Part shown: one piece after another, positions 25,292-33,898 of the stretch
How the letters are laid out: every line of letters starts with the position of its first letter
Numbering within the stretch: position 1 is the stretch's first letter
Assembly (NCBI RefSeq): GCF_033304595.1
Contig: NZ_CP116341.1
Location: 353,001-417,000 of the forward strand
From: Sporosarcina jeotgali
Lineage (GTDB): Bacteria > Bacillota > Bacilli > Bacillales_A > Planococcaceae
Reading direction: 5' to 3'
Length of the DNA: 64,000 nt
Translations under genes and position numbers: made by a program
Notes under the pieces: model-generated
What the model was told of the DNA's origin: nothing
Seen by the model: the letters and a program-made list of their open reading frames with translations, nothing else
Database searches by the model: none

Positions 25292-25317
25292 AAACCCTGC
25301 CGCCGCAGGGTTTTTTT
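25292..25317 (+). terminator. Terminator of the intact exonuclease gene
   Basis: AAACCCTGC and GCAGGGTTT around a four-base loop, followed by T residues. Confidence 0.88.
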
Positions 25318-25329
25318 GGTGCCGTGAGC

Positions 25330-25516
25330 AAACAATTCCACTGAAACACTGTACATTTGCTCAAGCTGACTTCCGATCCGCTCAAGCAACGCGATATGTG
25401 ATCAAGTTCCATGGCGATCTGCTCAAGCAACGCCAGAAGTGATCAAGGCGAATGGGAATCTGCTCAAGTCATCCTTACATATGATCAAGCCCTATCTGAA
25501 TCCGCTCAAGCACCAT
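25330..25516. repeat. Type B array (alternating GATCAAG / GCTCAAG units)
   Basis: Half-units TGATCAAG and CCGCTCAAG (also CTGCTCAAG) alternate about every 20-21 bases, with variable spacers. It ends at the CCCGCGG that opens the next core. Confidence 0.82.
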
Positions 25517-25527
25517 CTCTACCTACG

Positions 25528-25642
25528 CCCGCGGAGTTGGACCAATAGCCACACAACTCAAACTCGCGACCAATTAATCTCTCCCATGCTTGAAAGCCGA
25601 AACCAAGATTGATTGGTGTGCGCCGCTCCGCGCCGCATTTTC
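25528..25642. repeat. Shared intergenic core element, copy 3
   Basis: CCCGCGG, CGCGACCAATTAATCTCTCC, AACCAAGATTGATTGG and GTGTGCGCCGCTCCGCGCC. CCAATTAATCT and AGATTGATTGG pair along 11 positions if one G-U is allowed, making this the best-formed core stem. Confidence 0.82.
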
Positions 25643-25664
25643 GAGCAGAAATCTCTCCGAAGCT

Positions 25665-25825
25665 GGAAAAGGTGATCAAGAAAATGTGTGATCCGCTCAA
25701 GCAAAGCTGAAAGTGATCAAGCACAAAGCAATCCGCTCAAGCAGTCGAAAGAAGTGATCAAGCCCCCACACAATCCGCTCAAGCAAGCCCAAATGTGATC
25801 AAGCTAAACTCCAATCCGCTCAAGT
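25665..25825. repeat. Type B array between core copies 3 and 4
   Basis: Eight alternating GATCAAG and GCTCAAG half-units, giving about four 41-base periods. Confidence 0.82.
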
Positions 25826-25828
25826 AAT

Positions 25829-25900
25829 CCAATCAACTAATCTTTCCACGCCTGAAAACCAAGATTGATTGGTGTGCGCCGCTCCGCGTCGCATTTTCAA
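25829..25900. repeat. Shared intergenic core element, copy 4 (lacks CCCGCGG end)
   Basis: CCAATCAACTAATCTTTCC pairs imperfectly with AAGATTGATTGG, followed by GTGTGCGCCGCTCCGCGTC. The copy starts directly at the inverted repeat. It lies inside an upstream extension of the next reading frame and is not part of that gene. Confidence 0.78.
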
Positions 25901-26036
25901 GCGGAACTCCCCTAGAAATAGAAAAGGAGATCAATCTCCATTGAATTGTGTCAAAACCCCAATAATTCGGCTTTGCGACATTCTATATCTTTTCCGGGAG
26001 AGACAAGCTAGACTATATAAAAATGGAGGTGAATCT

Positions 26037-26993
26037 TTGTTATACAAACAACGAACAATGCCAAAACTACTTCAGGGACTTCTCTCCTTGGAGAAACGAT
26101 TAGCGCCCACTCACCCGCAGTATGACTACATACAAAAGGAACTCTACAAAACACGTGCAGGCTATGGAGGTGAGGTGGAATACGACCGCTATATGAAAGA
26201 AGTCCGAACTAACTACCCGCACGCCATCCTCCATGATCTTTCCTTACAGCAAGAAGGCATCTATTTTCAAATCGATTCTCTGTTCATCACGCCAGATGCA
26301 ATCATCATCACGGAAATCAAAAACAGGGCGGGAAAAATTCTTATCAAGACGAACCCAACGCAGTTCCTGCAAATATCTGCCGAGGGAGAATCTACAGTGT
26401 TTCGAAGTCCAATAGTAGAGGTGAATCGAAAAAAACAGTTTTTGGAAAGGTGGCTCGCCAAGCGGAATATTTATATCCCCGTGCGAGGTATTATTGTGTT
26501 TGCTCACAATAACGAGCTGCAAATAGAGGAACAACCTCCGATGCCGGTGCTAACTTCCTATGAGGCACCTGTTTATTTTAGATCCCTGGAGATTCAAGAC
26601 CGCGTGTTGGAAAAGAGAATGATAGAAAAGATAGCGACCGCCCTTGTGCAAAGTAATCGACAATACAAACCTCCACTATTAAGTGAGCGCTACAGATTTT
26701 TCAAACACGATGTGATTCCAGGAGTGTTTTGTCCAGAATGTAGTGGAACTGAAGTAATGCAATGGGATAAACTTCGCTGGAATTGTCTGAGGTGCGGCAA
26801 TGTAAGCGCAACTGAACATGAAAAAACATTAGTAGAATGGTTTCTGCTCGTCTCAGGAAATATCACTAATCAGGCGTTTTGTGAATTCACCGGAGTACCA
26901 GATCGGCATACCGCCAAGAGACTTCTAGCCCGAAGTCAGTTGCATAGGAGAGGGAAACGAGCTGGAAGTGTATACGTTCCTATCAATAAATAA
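26037..26993 (+). CDS. NERD-domain protein with C-terminal zinc ribbon
   Basis: The 318-residue protein has an N-terminal NERD (nuclease-related) domain: GYGGEVEYDRY, HDLSLQQEGIYFQIDSLFIT and IITEIKNRAGKI carry the conserved Gly-Glu, Asp and Glu-x-Lys positions of PD-(D/E)XK-type folds. A zinc ribbon follows (CPECSGTEV, then CLRCG, about residues 235-262), then a helical end possibly similar to winged-helix domains. NERD proteins are thought to process nucleic acid, but this is unproven. The true start is TTG 26037, seven bases after GGAGGT; longer frames run backward into intergenic repeats. Confidence 0.8.
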   Translation: MLYKQRTMPKLLQGLLSLEKRLAPTHPQYDYIQKELYKTRAGYGGEVEYDRYMKEVRTNYPHAILHDLSLQQEGIYFQIDSLFITPDAIIITEIKNRAGKILIKTNPTQFLQISAEGESTVFRSPIVEVNRKKQFLERWLAKRNIYIPVRGIIVFAHNNELQIEEQPPMPVLTSYEAPVYFRSLEIQDRVLEKRMIEKIATALVQSNRQYKPPLLSERYRFFKHDVIPGVFCPECSGTEVMQWDKLRWNCLRCGNVSATEHEKTLVEWFLLVSGNITNQAFCEFTGVPDRHTAKRLLARSQLHRRGKRAGSVYVPINK

Positions 26994-27000
26994 ATTTAAG

Positions 27001-27030
27001 ATGCGCTTCGCTCAGTCGAAGCGTATTTCT
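27001..27030 (+). terminator. Terminator of the NERD gene
   Basis: ATGCGCTTCG and CGAAGCGTAT pair, with one G-T position, around CTCAGT. The T tract is short. Confidence 0.65.
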
Positions 27031-27053
27031 ATTGGACTAAGGGGGACGGGATT

Positions 27054-27215
27054 TGCTCAAGTGAGTATCCGATCCGCTCAAGGAACTATAAAATGATCAT
27101 GAGCCAATGGAATCCGCTCAAGCAACACGAAAAATGATCAAGCGCAACATGAATCAGCTCAAGCAAGCCTCAAAAGTGATCAAGCACCCACACAATCCGC
27201 TCAAGCATCATCCAT
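27054..27215. repeat. Type B array upstream of core copy 5
   Basis: About eight alternating GCTCAAG and GATCAAG half-units, slightly more degenerate at the left (GATCATGAG). Confidence 0.8.
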
Positions 27216-27222
27216 TCCCACG

Positions 27223-27338
27223 CCCGCGGAGTTGTACCAATAGCCACACAACCCAAACTCGCGACCAATTAATCTCTCCCTTACTTGAAAGCCAAAACCA
27301 AGATTGATTGGTGTGCGCCGCTGCGCGCCGCATTTTCG
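27223..27338. repeat. Shared intergenic core element, copy 5
   Basis: CCCGCGGAGTTGTACCAATAG, CGCGACCAATTAATCTCTCC, AACCAAGATTGATTGG and GTGTGCGCCGCTGCGCGCC. It is nearly identical to copy 3, including the CCAATAGCCACACAAC segment. Confidence 0.82.
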
Positions 27339-27368
27339 TAAGAAGAACTCTCGGAATTAGGGGAAGGG

Positions 27369-27520
27369 TGCTCAAGCAAGTGTCCAATCCGCTCAAGCAA
27401 CTTGGATAGTGATCAAGCCCCTAGGTATTCCGCTCAAGCAAGCATCGAAAGTGATCAAGCACCCACACAATCCGCTCAAGCAAGCCCAAATGTGATCAAG
27501 CAACCCCAAAATCCGCCCAA
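27369..27520. repeat. Type B array after core copy 5
   Basis: Seven or eight half-units. The last segment (AAGTGATCAAGCACCCACAC, then AATCCGCTCAAGCAAGCCC) matches the block before core copy 4 almost exactly. Confidence 0.82.
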
Positions 27521-27604
27521 ACACCCCAAATTCCCCCTACCCCCCATCCACAAAATAGGCTATACTCAACAAAAACCCAACATACACAAAAAGGAGACAC
27601 CGTC

Positions 27605-27961
27605 ATGCGACCCGACACACCCAAATCACCAAACGCACCACAACCCAATCAATACAAACAAGACCCGCGCTTCAAAACCGCGCACAAAGAAGCATGGATC
27701 GGCGTCGCGCTCGCCATCTTCAACTTCATCTGGTGGTTCGGTTTTGCCTATGGACTCGGTGGCCGTCCCGTCGAAGAATACACATACATACTCGGCCTGC
27801 CCGACTGGTTCTTCTGGAGCTGCGTCGTCGGCTTCATTCTCATGAGCCTCATCACCGTCGTCCTGGCGAAATTCGTCCTCACCGACATGCCGCTCGACGA
27901 CGACCCGGCCTACCATCCAAATCCACCGAACTTTCACGATCAGAAAGGACCGAACTCATGA
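27605..27961 (+). CDS. YhdT-family small membrane protein partner of PanF
   Basis: The 118-residue protein has two membrane spans (about 33-52 and 68-92) joined by a short loop with LPDWFFWS, the layout of YhdT/DUF997 proteins. YhdT genes usually lie directly before sodium/pantothenate symporter genes, and that is the case here with a four-base ATGA overlap. A Pro- and Asn-rich N-terminus (about residues 1-22) is unusual and probably disordered. AAAAGGAGA precedes the ATG. Codons strongly favour C in the third position, as in panF. Confidence 0.8.
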   Translation: MRPDTPKSPNAPQPNQYKQDPRFKTAHKEAWIGVALAIFNFIWWFGFAYGLGGRPVEEYTYILGLPDWFFWSCVVGFILMSLITVVLAKFVLTDMPLDDDPAYHPNPPNFHDQKGPNS

Positions 27962-29400
27962 ACATCGGCGTACTCATCCCGCTCATCCTATTCTTAATCG
28001 CAATCTTTGCCATCGGGTTCATCGCCTCCAAACAAATGGGCAGTGGCGGCAGCTTCCTGCAAGACTACTTCCTCGGCGGACGTGAACTCGGAGGCTTCGT
28101 CCTCGCGATGACCATGGTTGCCACATACGGAAGCGCATCCAGCTTCCTCGGCGGCCCCGGAACCGCATACACCGTCGGCTTCGGCTGGGCGCTCCTGGCG
28201 ATGACACAAGTCGTCACCGGCTACTTCGTCCTGCTCGTGCTCGGTAAAAAGTTCGCCATCCTGAGCCGCCGCTACGACGCTGTCACGATGATTGACTTCT
28301 TGAAGGCGCGCTACAACAGCCCGGCCGTCGCGATCCTATCAGCCATCGCGATCATCGTTTTCCTATTCTCCGCGATGACCGCGCAATGGGTAGGGGGCGG
28401 ACGTCTCATCGAATCGCTCACGGGACTCAGCTACACATCGGCGCTCTTCATCTTCGCGATCAGCGTCCTCGTCTACGTCACAATCGGCGGATTCCGCGCC
28501 GTCGCGCTTACCGACGCTGTCCAGGGCGCAATCATGATCGTCGGAACGCTCATCCTGCTCATCGGAGTCATCATCGCAGGCGGTGGAATTCCAGCCATCA
28601 TGCAGGATTTGTTGAATGAAAACCCGCGCCTCGTCACGCCATTCGGAGCAGACGGCAGCCTGACCGCAGCCTACGTCTCAAGCTTCTGGATCCTCGTCGG
28701 AGTCGGAGTCGTCGGCCTTCCGCAAATGGTCATCCGGACAATGAGCTACAAAAGCTCCCGCGCCATGCACCGCGCACTCGCAATCGGCACAATCGTCACA
28801 GGATTCATCATGCTCAACATGCACCTAATCGGCATCTTCGCGCGTCCCGTCCTGCCAGGAATCGAAGTGGGGGATAAAGTCATCCCGCTCATCGCGCTCG
28901 AAGTCTTGCCGCCGTGGTTAGCCGGCATCGTCCTGGCAGCACCAATGGCCGCCATCATGTCCACCGTCGACTCGCTCCTGCTGCTCGTCAGCTCCGCGAT
29001 CGTCAAAGACGTCTACTTGAACTTCATCAAACCGGACGCACCCGAAAAAAGAGTCAAAATGCTCAGCTTCGGCATCACAGGCGTACTCGGAATCATCGTA
29101 TTCCTGCTCGCCCTGCAGCCGCCGGACCTGCTGATCTTCCTGAACCTATTCGCATTCGGAGGACTAGAAGCCGCCTTCATCTGGCCGATTGTCCTAGGAC
29201 TCTACTGGAAACACGGCAACAAATACGGCGCACTCCTATCCATGCTCACCGGAATCGGCAGCTACATCGCCATCCACTTCTACAACCAGGAATACGGCAA
29301 CCTGCTCGGAGTCCACACCGTCACCCTCCCAGTAGTCCTATCCCTGCTTGCATACCTAATCGGAAGCCTAGCCGTAAAACGGGAACCCTTCCAGTTTTAA
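27958..29400 (+). CDS. panF: Sodium/pantothenate symporter PanF
   Basis: The 480-residue protein belongs to the sodium:solute symporter family, with about 12-13 transmembrane spans, and should import pantothenate for coenzyme A synthesis. Visible motifs include LGGRELGGFVLAMTMVATYG near the N-terminus and FLGGPGTAYTVGFGWAL, where PanF proteins are most conserved. Length agrees with E. coli PanF (483). The start at 27958 overlaps the yhdT-like stop codon. G+C and third-position C are clearly higher than in genes on either side, and repeats flank it on both sides, so acquisition by transfer is possible. Confidence 0.88.
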   Translation: MNIGVLIPLILFLIAIFAIGFIASKQMGSGGSFLQDYFLGGRELGGFVLAMTMVATYGSASSFLGGPGTAYTVGFGWALLAMTQVVTGYFVLLVLGKKFAILSRRYDAVTMIDFLKARYNSPAVAILSAIAIIVFLFSAMTAQWVGGGRLIESLTGLSYTSALFIFAISVLVYVTIGGFRAVALTDAVQGAIMIVGTLILLIGVIIAGGGIPAIMQDLLNENPRLVTPFGADGSLTAAYVSSFWILVGVGVVGLPQMVIRTMSYKSSRAMHRALAIGTIVTGFIMLNMHLIGIFARPVLPGIEVGDKVIPLIALEVLPPWLAGIVLAAPMAAIMSTVDSLLLLVSSAIVKDVYLNFIKPDAPEKRVKMLSFGITGVLGIIVFLLALQPPDLLIFLNLFAFGGLEAAFIWPIVLGLYWKHGNKYGALLSMLTGIGSYIAIHFYNQEYGNLLGVHTVTLPVVLSLLAYLIGSLAVKREPFQF

Positions 29401-29404
29401 AATT

Positions 29405-29443
29405 AAAACGCTCGAGGCCATCCATAGCCCCGAGCGGTTTTTT
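29405..29443 (+). terminator. Terminator of panF
   Basis: CGCTCGAGGC and GCCCCGAGCG pair with one mismatch, followed by GTTTTTT. Confidence 0.82.
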
Positions 29444-29490
29444 CACTTACTCGTTTACTCAATTCAATGTTGTAATTAATGCTTACAAGA

Positions 29491-29675
29491 TGCGTCGAAC
29501 GAAGCGCAGGCCGGCGACTCCGGCGGAATAAGCGAAGATTGAAGACCCAGGACTGAGCAATTTGGAAACAACCTAAGTTCGCGGCATCGTGCCGCAACGG
29601 TTGCATGACCTACATCCTGTAGGCCCGCGGCTGAAATCAAGCCCGCGGAAAGCGTCCGGCCGGAGCGAAGAGAGA
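29491..29675. repeat. GC-rich dispersed repeat R, interrupted copy
   Basis: Matches the reverse of the copies at 46323 and 48942 (GCGACTCCGGCGGAATAAGC, then GAAGACCC, then CCCGCGGAAAGCGTCCG) but is interrupted at about 29571-29625 by the double-hairpin element. It fills the gap between panF and the SLH nucleotidase gene; no gene is seen there. Confidence 0.7.
29571..29625 (+). repeat. Double-hairpin element, copy 1
   Basis: CCTAAGTTC, then the hairpin GCGGCATCGTGCCGC, then AACGGTTGCATGA, then the hairpin CCTACATCCTGTAGG. A second copy at 40278 has compensatory changes in both stems. This copy sits inside dispersed repeat R. Confidence 0.75.
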
Positions 29676-29792
29676 CACCTTCCTCCTAGCCCTCCCTTTT
29701 TCAAATAAATCCAAATTCAACTAGTCGTAACACTCTGAAACTGATATGATAGACGTGCATGTCCAAACTACTATTCTAGGGGGCAATTTCGA

Positions 29793-32036
29793 ATGAAGAA
29801 GAAGACTAGATTCATGGCAACGACCATCACAGCGGCAGCAGTCGCAACTGCACTGGCGGTACCAAGCGCATCAGCCGACTCCTCGAAATTCACCGACGTA
29901 TCTGATCGTTATGCAGACGCGGTCAACTTCCTATGGGCAAATAACGTAACATCTGGCATTAGCGAAACAAAATTCGACACAATGTCCCAAGTCAAACGCG
30001 CAGACGCAGCGATCTTCATCGCAAAAGTCATGGGTCTTGAGCCAGGCGGCGTATACAAAGACTCAGGCTTCACAGACGTACCGAAAAACGCAAAGTGGGC
30101 AGTAGACGCACTCGCTGAACACGGAATCGTCAACGGAAAAACGACAACAAAATTCGGCGCTTCCGAACACCTCACACGCGGTGAAGCAGCAGCGATGATC
30201 GTCAAAGCTGCAAAAATCGAAGCAGACAGCACAAAAACAAAAACACAATTCACAGACGTCAACAAACGCTTCGCGCCGTATGTCCAAGCACTCGTCGACG
30301 AAAAAATCGCAAGCGGAAAAGATAGCAAAACATTCGGCACATCCATGCCCGTCACACGCGGCGAACTAGCCCTATTCCTCAACCGAGGAAACGCGAAATT
30401 CGGCTACTTCGACCTCATGGTGATGCACATGAATGACCATCACGCATACCTCGACAACTTCCCGTACATCTCGACAGTAGTTAACGAACTGCGTGCAAAC
30501 AACCAAAATAATCTCCTGCTTCATGGCGGAGACGTATTCTCAGGAGACCTTTACTGGAATAAATACAAAGGACAAGCCGATGTTGTCATGATGAACTACC
30601 TGGGCTTTGACGCTGTCACATTCGGTAACCACGAATTTGACGAAGGCGGCAGCGATGTAGGACACCAGGCACTGCGCAACTACATTCTTGGAGCACAGTT
30701 CCCTGTACTCGGCGCGAACCTTGATTTTAAAGGTGATCAAAAACTGAAAGATCTCTATAAAGGCGGCATTGCGGATAATGCAGGCGGCGGGGAAATCTAT
30801 GACGGCACAATCGTCGAAATCGACGGACAGAAAGTCGGAATGTTCGGTCTGACAACTGAAGATACTGTCAACATTTCAAGCCCGGCAGATGTCGAAGTAC
30901 TCAGCTATATTAACCGTGCGAAAGAGACAGTCGCTGCACTTCAGGCGAAAGGTGTCGACAAAATTATTGCACTGACACATGTTGGTGTAGACGAAGCTTC
31001 TCCTGAAGGAAGCGACCAGACGCTTGCGAAAGCGGTGCCGGATATTGACATCATTGTCGGAGGGCATACACACACTGCGTTGCAAGAACCTATTACAATT
31101 ACCAATGCTAACGGAAACAAAACGCTTATCGTCCAAGCCGGCCAATACGGGGACTATCTCGGAACGCTGGATGTGAAGTTCAATCCTCAGGGAGAGATCT
31201 ATTGGAACCACGGGGAACTGATTAAGATTGATCCGAAAACGATGAAAGCCGACAAAAAGGCAGCAGCTGTTCTTGCACCGTTTAAAGCAGGGAAGGAAGA
31301 GCTGAAGAAAGAACCGATTGGCGTGAATTCAGAAGTCGAATTGAGCGGCGCACGTGACTCTAACGCAGAAGGCACATCTAGTGTCCGCCACAATGAAACG
31401 AACCTTGGAAACTTAATCGCTGATGCAATGCTGACAAAAGCGAAGACACTACCAGGTATGGATAAAGAGACAGTTATTTCCGTACAGAACGGTGGAGGAA
31501 TCAGAACGAGCATTGAAGCCGGTGACATTTCTGTCGGCAGTGTCATGCAGGTACTGCCATTCGGAAACCCACTGGCAATCATTAAGTCGAACGGTAAGGA
31601 AGTAAAAGAAGCACTTGAACGCAGCGTAGGCGGATCGTTGATTGACGGCGGCAAAGGGCTAAAAGAAGACGGCGGTTTCCTTCACGTCGGTGGCATGAAG
31701 TTCACTTACGATAGTTCAAAAAAATCCGGAGAGCGTGTGCTTGAAGTACTCGTCCTAGAAGGCGATAAGTATATACCTCTTGAAGACGACAAAACCGTTT
31801 ATATTGCAACAAACTCTTTCACAGCACGTGGCGGAGATGATTACAAAGTGTTCGAGAAAGCATCTAAAGAAGGTCGTGTTTCCGACCCTGGCTTCTCAGA
31901 CACACAAAACCTAATCGAATACCTTCAGTCACTAGGCAACAAAATCAACCCTAAAGTCGAAGGCCGCATCATCGATACATCTCTTGAAACTCAGCAAAAT
32001 GGATATAAAGTTCCAGTTGAAGGCGCTAAAAACTAA
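29793..32036 (+). CDS. SLH-anchored 5'-nucleotidase / 2',3'-cyclic phosphodiesterase
   Basis: The 747-residue exported enzyme has a signal peptide (1-28, ASADS), three SLH domains (about 30-205), then a calcineurin-like metallophosphatase domain (MHMNDHHAYLDN, GGDVFSGD, GNHEFDEGG and GGHTHT carry metal ligands) and a 5'-nucleotidase C-terminal domain with NGGGIRTSIEAGD. It should dephosphorylate nucleotides at the cell surface, scavenging nucleosides and phosphate. The SLH domains bind the pyruvylated wall polymer made with CsaB, encoded later in the window. AGGGGGC is the ribosome binding site. Confidence 0.92.
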   Translation: MKKKTRFMATTITAAAVATALAVPSASADSSKFTDVSDRYADAVNFLWANNVTSGISETKFDTMSQVKRADAAIFIAKVMGLEPGGVYKDSGFTDVPKNAKWAVDALAEHGIVNGKTTTKFGASEHLTRGEAAAMIVKAAKIEADSTKTKTQFTDVNKRFAPYVQALVDEKIASGKDSKTFGTSMPVTRGELALFLNRGNAKFGYFDLMVMHMNDHHAYLDNFPYISTVVNELRANNQNNLLLHGGDVFSGDLYWNKYKGQADVVMMNYLGFDAVTFGNHEFDEGGSDVGHQALRNYILGAQFPVLGANLDFKGDQKLKDLYKGGIADNAGGGEIYDGTIVEIDGQKVGMFGLTTEDTVNISSPADVEVLSYINRAKETVAALQAKGVDKIIALTHVGVDEASPEGSDQTLAKAVPDIDIIVGGHTHTALQEPITITNANGNKTLIVQAGQYGDYLGTLDVKFNPQGEIYWNHGELIKIDPKTMKADKKAAAVLAPFKAGKEELKKEPIGVNSEVELSGARDSNAEGTSSVRHNETNLGNLIADAMLTKAKTLPGMDKETVISVQNGGGIRTSIEAGDISVGSVMQVLPFGNPLAIIKSNGKEVKEALERSVGGSLIDGGKGLKEDGGFLHVGGMKFTYDSSKKSGERVLEVLVLEGDKYIPLEDDKTVYIATNSFTARGGDDYKVFEKASKEGRVSDPGFSDTQNLIEYLQSLGNKINPKVEGRIIDTSLETQQNGYKVPVEGAKN

Positions 32037-32052
32037 ATAAAAAAATAAAAAT

Positions 32053-32092
32053 AACGCCGAATCATCCCAAGAAAGATGATTCGGCGTTTTCT
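32053..32092 (+). terminator. Terminator of the SLH nucleotidase gene
   Basis: AACGCCGAATCATC and GATGATTCGGCGTT form a perfect 14-bp stem. Confidence 0.92.
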
Positions 32093-32271
32093 GCAAAATG
32101 CGCCCCTCTTGGCTTTGTAGCAAGCAAACAAAGAAAACAGGGACTGATTAGCTAGGTTAGAAGAACACTAACCTATTAACATACCCCAATTTAGGTCGAT
32201 AGAAACATAGAGAAATACAAAGAATTGTTGTATCCTTTACGGTAACGACAAATATTTGGAGGATTGTACCA

Positions 32272-33786
32272 TTGAAGAAACTCGCAGTATGTCTTACCTT
32301 ATCTCTCGCAGCGCTTGTCCCATTCGGACAAGATTCCAAGGCCGCAGCCAACTTCACGGATGTCGGAACGACGCATCGTGCACAGGCTGAAATCTATTAT
32401 CTTGTCGAAGGCGGGATTACAAGCGGAGTCTCTGAAACTCGTTTCGTCCCGGAGCAGCAAGTGACACGTGTACAAGCCGCAGCCATGCTCGGACGTACAC
32501 TGAACTTGAACGGAGAACAGCGTGCAACGAACTTTAAGGACGTTGGAAAGAACAACTTCGCTTCCGGCTACATACAGCAGCTTGTCGACAAAAAAATCAT
32601 TTCCGGTTATCCGGATGGCAGCTTCAAACCGAACAACACACTAAGCCGCGGAGAAATGGCGGTCTTAATCGGACGTGCTTTCGAGTATAAATCCAGTTCG
32701 GTTAGTGTAGCAGCAAGCTCGCTTATTAACAAAGGGATTGCATCTGGAATCGCGGACGGATCATTCGGTGAAACCCAGACAATCAAACGCGGAGACTTTG
32801 CTGTATTCCTAGCACGCAGCATCAACGCAGACTTCCGTACAGCGGATAATGAGAAGTTCGAGCATAATGCCTACGTGGACACGAAAGACGGATCGAAATT
32901 GAATCTCCGCACAGGTCCGAACACATCTTACCCGTCTATCGCTTCAATTCCGTCCGGCAAAATCGTTTCCTATTCGTACTCCGTTGGAGAATGGGTATAC
33001 ATTACGTCTGATAACGTAAAAGGATTCGTACACTCTGCTTACTTACAGTCGGACAAGCCGTCAGACAAACCAGTTGTGACACCACCGACATCACCAACAC
33101 CGACACCAACACCGCCGCCAACGAAGCCGGTTCCTACGCCTCCAGGCAAAAAGCCGTTAAGTGACATTACTGTTGTCATTGATGCAGGGCATGGAGGATC
33201 GGATCCAGGAAGCTCAGGCCACGGATTTATCGAAAAAAACGTAACGTTGAACGTAGCAAAGAAAATGGAAAAGTATTACGATAAAGTACCGATGAAAGCG
33301 AAAATGACGCGCTCATCAGACACGTACGTTTCGTTGAACGCACGCGGTGCTTACGCTTCTAAAGTAAAAGGCGATATTTTCGTATCGATTCATACGAATT
33401 CCCATACTACTGGTTCTGCTAACGGAACAGAAACGTACTATTACACACGTTCAGCAGCAGTTAATCCAAATGTGTCCCAATCTAAAGCTCTTGCGAAATA
33501 TGTCCAGAATCGTCAGCTTGAAGCATGGGGGTTAACGGATCGAGGAGTAAAAGTCATGAACTTGGCTGTCCTTCGTCAAAACACTGTACCTGCCGTACTC
33601 GCTGAACTAGGATTCATCTCCAGCAGCAAAGATATGGGCATTATGGGAACAGAAGCAGGCCGTGAAAAAATGGCGAAAGCATTATTTATTGCGACGCTAG
33701 ACTATTATTATTACTATGAAAACAGAACGGATGTTTTGCCTTTGTATAGCACGGTAAATGCTACACCGAGTGGAAAACTTCACTAA
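32272..33786 (+). CDS. SLH-anchored N-acetylmuramoyl-L-alanine amidase
   Basis: The 504-residue wall hydrolase has a signal peptide (1-24), three SLH domains (about 25-185), a bacterial SH3 domain (LNLRTGPNTSYPSIASIPSG, about 207-262), a Pro/Thr linker, and an Amidase_3 domain. Zinc ligands are visible: His307 in DAGHGG, Glu321 in FIEKNV and the histidine of SIHTNSH, with the catalytic Glu in LAELGF. It cleaves the bond between N-acetylmuramate and the stem peptide. It starts at TTG 32272 after TTGGAGG. Confidence 0.92.
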   Translation: MKKLAVCLTLSLAALVPFGQDSKAAANFTDVGTTHRAQAEIYYLVEGGITSGVSETRFVPEQQVTRVQAAAMLGRTLNLNGEQRATNFKDVGKNNFASGYIQQLVDKKIISGYPDGSFKPNNTLSRGEMAVLIGRAFEYKSSSVSVAASSLINKGIASGIADGSFGETQTIKRGDFAVFLARSINADFRTADNEKFEHNAYVDTKDGSKLNLRTGPNTSYPSIASIPSGKIVSYSYSVGEWVYITSDNVKGFVHSAYLQSDKPSDKPVVTPPTSPTPTPTPPPTKPVPTPPGKKPLSDITVVIDAGHGGSDPGSSGHGFIEKNVTLNVAKKMEKYYDKVPMKAKMTRSSDTYVSLNARGAYASKVKGDIFVSIHTNSHTTGSANGTETYYYTRSAAVNPNVSQSKALAKYVQNRQLEAWGLTDRGVKVMNLAVLRQNTVPAVLAELGFISSSKDMGIMGTEAGREKMAKALFIATLDYYYYYENRTDVLPLYSTVNATPSGKLH

Positions 33787-33794
33787 AAACATCG

Positions 33795-33830
33795 ATTCCA
33801 CTCGTTCGTAAGACCGAGTGGAATTTTTTT
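33795..33830 (+). terminator. Terminator of the SLH amidase gene
   Basis: ATTCCACTCG and CGAGTGGAAT form a 10-bp stem followed by TTTTTT. Confidence 0.92.
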
Positions 33831-33898
33831 GTGGAAAACGGATCGAAAAGGACTGATAATGGGTATAGGAATCATATCGTACATAAAGGAGTGATCAT

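Noticed and set aside
25330..25830. CRISPR array
   Set aside because: Repeated parts are only 7-10 bases, alternate between two forms, and spacers are short and partly similar between blocks. No cas gene is in the window.
25869..26036. Longer N-terminus of the NERD-domain protein
   Set aside because: The extension translates a copy of the intergenic core repeat, and the only good ribosome site belongs to TTG 26037.
27694..27957. Longer N-terminus of PanF
   Set aside because: The extension is the antiframe-like translation of the yhdT gene, rich in Arg and His, and homology starts at 27958.
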